A DNA stretch of 38,739 nucleotides, from assembly GCA_017561865.1 (NCBI GenBank), contig JAFZBH010000030.1, forward strand, positions 1 through 38,739, written 5' to 3'. Below the pieces are notes generated by a model. The model worked only from the letters and a program-made list of their open reading frames with translations. It did not search any database and had not been told where the DNA came from. The stretch is from Bacteroidales bacterium. Lineage in GTDB: Bacteria; Bacteroidota; Bacteroidia; Bacteroidales; UBA932. Positions 33,722 through 38,739 of the stretch are shown here, one piece after another. Every line of letters begins with the position of its first letter. Positions within the stretch are counted from its first letter, which is position 1. The translations under genes were made by a program, and so were the position numbers.

Positions 33722-34646
33722 GAAGTCTTTCTGGACGGGGGTCAAGGAATACACCCTGATCACCCTCGGCGTGCTGATGTACGTGACGGGCTGGATCATC
33801 TTCCTGATTCCGAACAACATGGTCGGCGGCGGCGTGACCGGTCTGGGCTCCATCGTGCAATATGCCACGGGCGGGGCGGTGAAGATCGGCTACACCTATT
33901 TCGTCGTCAACGCCGGGCTGCTGATCGCGGCCCTGTTCACCCTGGGACGCAGTTTCGGCGCCAAGTCGGTCTACGCCATCCTGCTGACGTCGGTCACGCT
34001 CAACATCGGGCAGGACATCTTCCCGCAGGAGATCATCCAGATCCTGGCCCTGGACAACGGCAAGCTGATGTGCACCATCATGGGCGGCATCATGGTGGGC
34101 ATCGGCATCGGGATGTCCATCTCGCAGGGCGGCAGCACGGGCGGCACCGACATCATCGCGCTGATCGTCAACAAGTACCGGAACGTCTCGCCGGGCCGGA
34201 TGATCCTGATCATGGATGCCGTGATCATCCTGTCGTCCCTGTTCGTGCCTTCCTATATGTCGGACGGGACGTTGATGAGCTGGCCGGACAAGATTACGAC
34301 GGTGGTCTATGGTTTCATCCTGATCACCATCGTCAGCACGGTGCTGGACCTGTATCTGTCCGGTTCCCGGCAGTCGGTGCAGATTTTCGTCCTGTCCCCG
34401 AAGTACGCCGAGATCGCGGACGCGATCACCAACGACCTGCACCGCGGCGTGACCGTGCTCAACGGCAAGGGCTGGTACACCCAGCACGACACCCAGGTGG
34501 TGATGGTCATCACCCGCAAGGCGGACCTCAACGTTTTCCTGAAGTACATCAACACCATCGATCCGAACGCGTTCGTATCCGTTTCGTCCGTCACGGGCGT
34601 CTACGGGAAGGGTTTTGACCGATTCAAAACGGGTGGTAAAAAATAA
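33708..34646 (+). CDS. YitT family membrane protein, paralogue 2
   Basis: 312 aa, same architecture as the preceding gene. TM segments include LITLGVLMYVTGWIIFLIP, YTYFVVNAGLLIAALFTLG, and MCTIMGGIMVGIGIGMSIS followed by [18 protein letters not shown], the family motif. The DUF2179 region has LHRGVTVLNGKGWYTQHDTQ and ends IDPNAFVSVSSVTGVYGKGFD. It overlaps paralogue 1 by 14 bp (start ATG at 33708), so the pair is translationally coupled and may form a heteromer. A strong terminator (34679-34722) closes the run. Confidence 0.92.
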   Translation: MTLLKKSFWTGVKEYTLITLGVLMYVTGWIIFLIPNNMVGGGVTGLGSIVQYATGGAVKIGYTYFVVNAGLLIAALFTLGRSFGAKSVYAILLTSVTLNIGQDIFPQEIIQILALDNGKLMCTIMGGIMVGIGIGMSISQGGSTGGTDIIALIVNKYRNVSPGRMILIMDAVIILSSLFVPSYMSDGTLMSWPDKITTVVYGFILITIVSTVLDLYLSGSRQSVQIFVLSPKYAEIADAITNDLHRGVTVLNGKGWYTQHDTQVVMVITRKADLNVFLKYINTIDPNAFVSVSSVTGVYGKGFDRFKTGGKK

Positions 34647-34678
34647 ATCCACATCGAAAATCACAATTTTTGAAATTA

Positions 34679-34722
34679 CCCCCGAACTGACCACCCTCAG
34701 TTCGGGGGCCTTTTTTATTTTT
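34679..34722 (+). terminator. Intrinsic terminator after the leuS-YitT run
   Basis: CCCCCGAACTGA (34679-34690) pairs perfectly with TCAGTTCGGGGG (34697-34708), loop CCACCC, followed by CC and a T-rich run (34711-34722). This is the clearest rho-independent terminator in the window. Confidence 0.9.
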
Positions 34723-34723
34723 G
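34716..34723 (+). promoter_or_regulatory. -7 box of the AraC-type regulator, inside the terminator T run
   Basis: TATTTTTG at 34716-34723 lies in the T run of the upstream terminator. The start would be near 34730; the ATG is at 34747. No TTTG element at the usual distance. Confidence 0.45.
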
Positions 34724-34725
34724 CC

Positions 34726-34747
34726 GTCGCGAATAAGTGAGTCGCGA
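34726..34747. repeat. GTCGCGA direct repeats before the AraC-type gene
   Basis: GTCGCGA at 34726-34732 and again at 34741-34747 (15 bp apart), each containing the palindrome TCGCGA. The second overlaps the A of the ATG. A possible autoregulatory operator, unproven. Confidence 0.35.
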
Positions 34748-35739
34748 TGAAACACAAGTGCGTCATTTCCTTTTTCGGCTGCATATGCGCCGTCTCCGTG
34801 TTCTGCCTGTTGTTCCCGCCGGCCGTGCTGGCCTGGCGCACCGCCGCGTTCCCGCCTCCGGCGGCGCTCGCGGCCGGTCTGCTCTGTGCCGGTGCCGTAC
34901 TGCTCCTGCTGCCGGTCGGGGACGAGTATGTCCGCTCGTCGCTGTATTTCGCCCTGGGGCTCGGTGCCGTCACGGTGGCGGGCGTGGTGCTGGCGCTGCC
35001 GCTGCGCGCCACCCTTCTCGGGGTGCTGTGCGTGCAGGGGCTGTGCCTGCTGCGCCGCGGCCGGGCGCGTTACGCCCAGATCCAGCCGCTGTTCCGGGGG
35101 ATGGCCATCTGGTATAACATCGAGAGCCACGCGCGCCTGTCCTATTCGCTCTTTCTTTATCTGCTGGTGGCGGCATTTCCGTCCGAAGGGGCGGCCGCCT
35201 GGACGGGTTGGGCGCTGCTGGGACCTTCGCTCGCGCTTTACATCGCGCTGGTCGTGCGCGTGAGGACCGGACGGACCTGTTATCTGGGCGCAGCCCGGGA
35301 GATCGAGATCAAGGACCTGATCCGGGGCAATCTCCGGACGGCGCCCCTGCAGGCGGGCGCGAAGACCGAAGAGCTGTCGCGGATGGTGCGCCTGTACGAG
35401 CGCGTGGTTTCGCTGATGGAGCAGAAGCATCCCTTCCTGGACGAGGAGTTCAGCCTGGAAGACCTGGCGAATTCGGTCTACACCAACCGCAGCTACCTTT
35501 CGAAAACGATCAACATCCTGTCGGGGCGCAACTTCAGCCAGTTCGTCAATTATTACCGCGTGCGTTACGGGGCGGAGCTGATGAAGAAGGATCCGAAACT
35601 GCGCCTGACCAGCGTGGCGCAGATGTGCGGCTTCCATTCCGGTCCGACGTTCAACGCGGCATTCAAGATCAATATGGGGGAGACGCCCTCCGCTTTCCTG
35701 GAGCGCCTCCGCGAGGAGAAATATGCCAAAAAAGGCTAG
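34747..35739 (+). CDS. Membrane-anchored AraC-family transcription regulator
   Basis: 330 aa. The N-terminal half is hydrophobic with about six segments (CVISFFGCICAVSVFCLLF, AALAAGLLCAGAVLLLLP, GLGAVTVAGVVLALPL, LSYSLFLYLLVAAFP, LGPSLALYIALVV), as in membrane-embedded AraC regulators of Bacteroidetes. The C-terminal 100 residues are an AraC HTH domain: FSLEDLANSVYTNRSYLSKTINILSGRNFSQFVNYYRVRYGAELMKKDPKLRLTSVAQMCGFHSGPTFNAAFK in pieces, with two helix-turn-helix units. Its stop shares a CTAG with the convergent RluA-type gene (stops overlap at 35736-35739). The signal it senses is unknown. Confidence 0.92.
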   Translation: MKHKCVISFFGCICAVSVFCLLFPPAVLAWRTAAFPPPAALAAGLLCAGAVLLLLPVGDEYVRSSLYFALGLGAVTVAGVVLALPLRATLLGVLCVQGLCLLRRGRARYAQIQPLFRGMAIWYNIESHARLSYSLFLYLLVAAFPSEGAAAWTGWALLGPSLALYIALVVRVRTGRTCYLGAAREIEIKDLIRGNLRTAPLQAGAKTEELSRMVRLYERVVSLMEQKHPFLDEEFSLEDLANSVYTNRSYLSKTINILSGRNFSQFVNYYRVRYGAELMKKDPKLRLTSVAQMCGFHSGPTFNAAFKINMGETPSAFLERLREEKYAKKG

Positions 35740-36461
35740 TCCAGCCCTTTCCAGGATGCGGGAAGGGGGGCGGTGAGGGTCATCTCTTCCTTGCGGACGG
35801 GATGGACGAAGCGGATGCTGCGGGCGTGCAGGCAGATGCCGCCGTCGGGATTGGAGCGCGGCGCGCCGTATTTGAGGTCGCCCTTGACGGGGCAGCCCAG
35901 GTGGGCGAGCTGGCAGCGGATCTGGTGGTGGCGGCCGGTGAGCAGCTCGACTTCCACGAGGTGGTAGCGGTCGGTGCTGCGAAGATAGCGGTAGTTCAGC
36001 CTGGCAAGCTTGGCCTCCGGATAGCGGGCGGGTTTGGGCACGGAGCCGGGAGCGACGATATAGGATTTGTTCTGCTGCTCGTTGCGGTTCAGCCATTCCT
36101 CCAGATGCCCCTCGGGGGGCTCGGGCCGCGCGCAGCAGAGCGCCCAGTAAGTCTTGCGGACGTTCCCGTCGCGCCACGCTTCCGTCAGCCGCTCCAGGGC
36201 CTTGGAGGTCTTGGCGAGCACGCAGACCCCGCTTACGGGCCGGTCCAGGCGGTGGGGCAGCCCCAGGAAGACCTTGCCCGGCTTGGCGTCCCGCTGGGCG
36301 ATGAAGGCCTTGTAGGTCTCCGTCAGGGGCTCGTCGCCCGTCTTGTCGCCCTGCGTGATCTCGCCCACGCGCTTGCACACCACCAGCAGGTGGTTGTCCT
36401 CATAGAGGATACGCCCCGCCAGGTCGTCGAACTCTTCCTTTGTCAGTTGCCGGTACTCCAT
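35736..36461 (-). CDS. RluA-family RNA pseudouridine synthase
   Basis: 241 aa; isomerises uridine to pseudouridine in rRNA or tRNA. The catalytic Asp73 is in LPHRLDRPVSGVCVLAKT, preceded by ILYEDNHLLVVCKRVGEITQ and followed by KTYWALC, and later LTGRHHQIRCQLAHLGCPVKGDLKYG, the RluA signature. There is no S4 domain. Target unknown. The ATG at 36461 is only 4 nt from a -7 box (36466-36473), so its mRNA is likely leaderless. It overlaps the AraC gene at their stops and is divergent from higB. Confidence 0.93.
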   Translation of the reverse strand: MEYRQLTKEEFDDLAGRILYEDNHLLVVCKRVGEITQGDKTGDEPLTETYKAFIAQRDAKPGKVFLGLPHRLDRPVSGVCVLAKTSKALERLTEAWRDGNVRKTYWALCCARPEPPEGHLEEWLNRNEQQNKSYIVAPGSVPKPARYPEAKLARLNYRYLRSTDRYHLVEVELLTGRHHQIRCQLAHLGCPVKGDLKYGAPRSNPDGGICLHARSIRFVHPVRKEEMTLTAPLPASWKGLD

Positions 36462-36465
36462 ACCG

Positions 36466-36496
36466 CAAAGATAACATTTGTTACGTGAAGCCGCAA
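36466..36496 (-). promoter_or_regulatory. Promoter of the RluA-type gene, leaderless layout
   Basis: Minus-strand TTG (36496-36494), 20 bp, TATCTTTG (36473-36466), then CGGT and the ATG at 36461. Transcription should start at or within a few bases of the start codon. Confidence 0.65.
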
Positions 36497-36515
36497 TAAT
36501 TATTATTTCTATAAT

Positions 36516-36546
36516 TTTGTTAATATTTTTATAATTCTTATTTTTG
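36516..36546 (+). promoter_or_regulatory. Promoter of higBA, leaderless layout
   Basis: TTTG (36516-36519), 19 bp, TATTTTTG (36539-36546), then CACT and the ATG at 36551. The region around 36500-36546 is markedly AT-rich compared with the rest of the window. Confidence 0.72.
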
Positions 36547-36550
36547 CACT

Positions 36551-36844
36551 ATGAGAGTGATTTCAATAGCCGCATTGCGGAACTATTGGGAGAAGCACCC
36601 GGACACGAGGCTTCCGCTCAGTGAATGGTACGTCAGGACCTGTAATGCGCATTGGAGGTCATTGGCTGATATGCGAAAAGACTTCAATTCCGTCGATTAT
36701 GTCGGAAACCAACGGTATGTGTTCAACATCAAAGGGAATGGGTATCGCTTGGTGGTGGCTGTGAAATTCACGCCCGAATTGGTCTATATCCGTTTTGTCG
36801 GGACTCATTCGGAATATGATAAGATAGATTGTAAAACGATTTGA
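36551..36844 (+). CDS. higB: HigB-type toxin of a type II toxin-antitoxin pair
   Basis: 97 aa, of the HigB (mRNA interferase) family: MRVISIAALRNYWEKHPD at the start, then PLSEWYVRTCNAHWRS, SVDYVGNQRYVFNIKGNGYRLVVAVKF and YIRFVGTHSEYDKID near the end. HigB toxins cut mRNA at the ribosome. It lies 7 bp before the antitoxin gene, the toxin-first order usual for HigBA. The promoter leaves only 4 nt before the ATG. Base use is less GC-rich than in neighbouring genes, suggesting later arrival (inference). Confidence 0.9.
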   Translation: MRVISIAALRNYWEKHPDTRLPLSEWYVRTCNAHWRSLADMRKDFNSVDYVGNQRYVFNIKGNGYRLVVAVKFTPELVYIRFVGTHSEYDKIDCKTI

Positions 36845-36851
36845 CAGCGAA

Positions 36852-37214
36852 ATGGCGCAGATTAAAAATGAACAGCAGTACAAGGCGATGATGGACAGGA
36901 TCGATGCCTTGTTCTTCGAAACGGACGAGAATACGCCCGGTGATGACCCTCGTCTGTTGGAACTGGATATCCTGTCCGCGCTTGTGGAGGAATACGAAAA
37001 GGAGCACTATCCGATTCTGCCGCCTACGCTTACCGAAACCATGGCAGAACGGATCAACGAAGCCGGGATGACCCAGAAAGAAGCTGCTTCCCTGTTAGGG
37101 ATGTCCGCCCCGAGGCTCTGTGCCATTCTGGGAGGTAAAGTGCAGCCGACATTCGAGCAGGCGCGCACCATTGCATCGCGACTGCATATAGATCCGGCTA
37201 TCATCCTTGCATAA
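36852..37214 (+). CDS. higA: HigA-type antitoxin with XRE helix-turn-helix
   Basis: 120 aa. N-terminal helical part (IKNEQQYKAMMDRIDALFFE) and a C-terminal XRE-type HTH around 73-105: MTQKEAASLLGMSAPRLCAILGGKVQPTFEQARTIASRLHIDP. HigA neutralises HigB and represses the operon; autorepression through the 36516-36546 promoter is inferred. The gene follows higB after 7 bp and is less GC-rich than its surroundings. Convergent with dnaK; the 129-bp gap contains copy 2 of the 107-bp palindromic element. Confidence 0.9.
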   Translation: MAQIKNEQQYKAMMDRIDALFFETDENTPGDDPRLLELDILSALVEEYEKEHYPILPPTLTETMAERINEAGMTQKEAASLLGMSAPRLCAILGGKVQPTFEQARTIASRLHIDPAIILA

Positions 37215-37234
37215 CTTTCCCTGGCATAGGAAAA

Positions 37235-37341
37235 CGTGATGAGGAAATGATTAAGCCAGAGTGCTTTACAAGAAGCGTGGGGGCCTTCTGGACCCCCACG
37301 CTTCTTAGTTCTTGCTGATACTCAGCATTTTATCCATCACG
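37235..37341 (-). repeat. 107-bp palindromic element, copy 2
   Basis: CGTGATG at 37235-37241 and CATCACG at 37335-37341 bracket a central inverted repeat AAGCGTGGGGG...CCCCCACGCTT (37273-37303, short interior loop). The reverse complement aligns without gaps to copy 1, about 80% identical by hand. It lies between convergent higA and dnaK, ending 2 bp before the dnaK stop codon. No target duplication was found. Confidence 0.85.
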
Positions 37342-37343
37342 GC

Positions 37344-38739
37344 TTACTGCTCGTCCGGGCCGTTGTTGCCGTAGTCCGGCTGAGGGCCGGTCGGGCCACC
37401 CTGAGGGCCACCCTGCGGACCGCCCTGGAAACCCTGAGGGCCAGCGCCGCTCTGGCCGCCCTGGGCGGCACGGGCCATCTCCTCGGAGGCGGCGTGCCAG
37501 GCGGCCTCGAGGGCTGCATTGGCGCTGTCGATGCCGGCGATGTCCTTGGCGTCCACCGCCTTCTTCAGGTCGGCGCAGGCCACCTCGATGGCGGAACGCT
37601 TGTCGGCAGGGATCTTGTCACCGTACTCCTTGAGGTTGCGCTCGGTCTGGAAGACCATCGCGTCGCCGTTGTTCAGCTTGTCGGCGCGCTCCTTCTCGGC
37701 GCGGTCGGCGGCCTCGTTGGCCTTGGCCTCGTCGCGCATACGCTGGATCTCGGCGTCGGACAGGCCGCTGGAAGCCTCGATCCGGATGTGCTGCTCCTTG
37801 CCGGTGGACTTGTCCTTCGCGGAAACGCTCAGGATGCCGTTGGTATCGATGTCGAAGGAAACTTCAATCTGCGGGATGCCACGCGGGGCCGGTGCGATGC
37901 CGTCGAGGTGGAAGATGCCGATCTGCTTGTTGTCCTTGGCCATCGGGCGCTCGCCCTGCAGGACGCGGATCTCGACGGAAGGCTGGTTGTCGGCCGCCGT
38001 GGAGAAGACCTGCTCCTTGTGGACCGGGATGGTGGTGTTGGACTCGATGAGCTTGGTCATCACGCCGCCGAGGGTCTCGATGCCGAGCGACAGCGGAGTC
38101 ACGTCCAGCAGGAGGACATCCTTGACGTCGCCGGCGAGCACGCCGCCCTGGATGGCGGCGCCGATGGCGACCACCTCGTCGGGGTTCACGCTCTTGTTCG
38201 GCTCCTTGCCGAAGAAGTCCTTGACCATCTGCTGCACCTTCGGGATACGGGTGGAACCGCCGACGAGCAGGACCTCGTCAATCTCGGAAGCGCGCAGGTG
38301 AGCGTCCTCGAGGGCCTTGCGGCACGGCTCGATCGAGCGGCGGAAGAGGTCGTCGCACAGGGTCTCGAACTTGGCGCGGGTCAGGGTCTTCACCAGGTGC
38401 TTCGGCATGCCGTCCACCGCGGTGATATACGGCAGGTTGATCTCGGCGCTGGTGGCGTTGGAAAGTTCGATCTTCGCCTTTTCGGCCGCCTCCTTGAGGC
38501 GCTGCAAGGCCATCGGGTCCTTCTTCAGGTCGATGCCGCCGTTGTCGGTGGCGAACTCGCGGGCCAGCCACTCGATGATGGCCTGGTCGAAGTCGTCGCC
38601 GCCCAGGTGGGTGTCGCCGTTGGTGGACTTCACCTCGAACACGCCGTCGCCGAGCTCCAGGATGGAGATATCGAAGGTGCCGCCGCCCAGGTCATAGACC
38701 GCGACCTTCATATTCTTGTTCTTCTTGTCGAGGCCGTAG
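37344..38739 (-). CDS. dnaK: Chaperone protein DnaK, 5' end outside window
   Basis: The visible 464 residues cover most of the Hsp70 chaperone from within the ATPase domain onward. The first residues seen ([25 protein letters not shown]) include the phosphate-binding [29 protein letters not shown] and [27 protein letters not shown] follow. The substrate-binding domain includes [25 protein letters not shown], and the tail is Gly/Gln-rich ([16 protein letters not shown]) ending in NGPDEQ. Since the frame continues to the last base of the window, the N-terminus with the start codon is missing. It refolds proteins with DnaJ and GrpE, neither of which is in view. Confidence 0.97.
   Translation of the reverse strand, partial: YGLDKKNKNMKVAVYDLGGGTFDISILELGDGVFEVKSTNGDTHLGGDDFDQAIIEWLAREFATDNGGIDLKKDPMALQRLKEAAEKAKIELSNATSAEINLPYITAVDGMPKHLVKTLTRAKFETLCDDLFRRSIEPCRKALEDAHLRASEIDEVLLVGGSTRIPKVQQMVKDFFGKEPNKSVNPDEVVAIGAAIQGGVLAGDVKDVLLLDVTPLSLGIETLGGVMTKLIESNTTIPVHKEQVFSTAADNQPSVEIRVLQGERPMAKDNKQIGIFHLDGIAPAPRGIPQIEVSFDIDTNGILSVSAKDKSTGKEQHIRIEASSGLSDAEIQRMRDEAKANEAADRAEKERADKLNNGDAMVFQTERNLKEYGDKIPADKRSAIEVACADLKKAVDAKDIAGIDSANAALEAAWHAASEEMARAAQGGQSGAGPQGFQGGPQGGPQGGPTGPQPDYGNNGPDEQ

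Noticed and set aside
1-38739. tRNA, rRNA, transposase, integrase, phage or CRISPR genes
   Set aside because: None seen on either strand by reading; a covariance-model scan for small RNAs was not possible here.

Overview
The window looks like a chromosomal segment of a high-GC member of the Bacteroidales (roughly 60% G+C by eye; no tRNA, rRNA, CRISPR, phage or IS genes seen). The assignment rests on promoters of the TTTG/TTG-N19-21-TAnnTTTG type ahead of many genes, near absence of Shine-Dalgarno sequences, and Bacteroidetes-typical families (DUF2807 head-GIN, DUF3822, DUF4293, TPR protein after gyrA, SPOR lipoprotein, M28-like protein, LytTR and AraC regulators with membrane domains). A very GC-rich Cryptobacteroides-like or Rikenellaceae-like lineage is a guess.

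Layout. 1-234 (-): start of a membrane protein, perhaps ComEC. 305-2541 (+): ackA-pta, acetate/ATP formation. 2549-6700 (-): four-gene run DHH phosphoesterase, tandem-FKBP lipoprotein, MATE exporter, cytidylate-kinase-like protein. 6804-8496 (+): membrane protein, short DUF3822 protein, rsmD. 8557-10516 (+): ECF sigma factor, putative anti-sigma factor, DUF2807 protein. 10526-11317 (-): mazG. 11365-13219 (+): acetyl-CoA hydrolase/CoA-transferase and a lipoprotein. 13287-15501 (+): GNAT-like protein and prfA. 15757-17001 (-): fabF. 17074-21548 (+): LytTR regulator, DUF4293, uridine phosphorylase, lipoprotein, and a membrane protein with ten CxxC zinc-ribbon repeats. 21550-23045 (-): lone Clp-N protein and esterase. 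23127-27024 (+): gyrA and TPR protein. 27031-28149 (-): CapA-like protein. 28191-34646 (+): SPOR lipoprotein, inactive-looking M28 peptidase fused to TonB_C, leuS and two YitT paralogues. 34747-35739 (+): membrane AraC regulator. 35736-36461 (-): RluA-type pseudouridine synthase. 36551-37214 (+): higBA toxin-antitoxin. 37344-38739 (-): dnaK, 5' end outside the window.

Genes are tightly packed: five of the seven convergent gene ends are separated by 9 bp or less or overlap. The other two (prfA/fabF and higA/dnaK) each carry a copy of the same 107-bp palindromic element, about 80% identical and in opposite orientation. This is the most striking non-coding feature. A second short repeat family (core ATTCC..GGAAT, with a compensated ATTTC..GAAAT variant) lies inside three coding regions and supplies amino acids to the sigma factor, its putative anti-sigma factor and the DHH protein tail.

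Other points: RF1 has Gln where the stop-codon-stacking His is expected although at least 15 genes here end in TAG; the M28-like domain has lost nearly all metal ligands; and three promoters lie so close to the start codon that leaderless mRNAs are likely (higB, the RluA-type gene, the SPOR gene).
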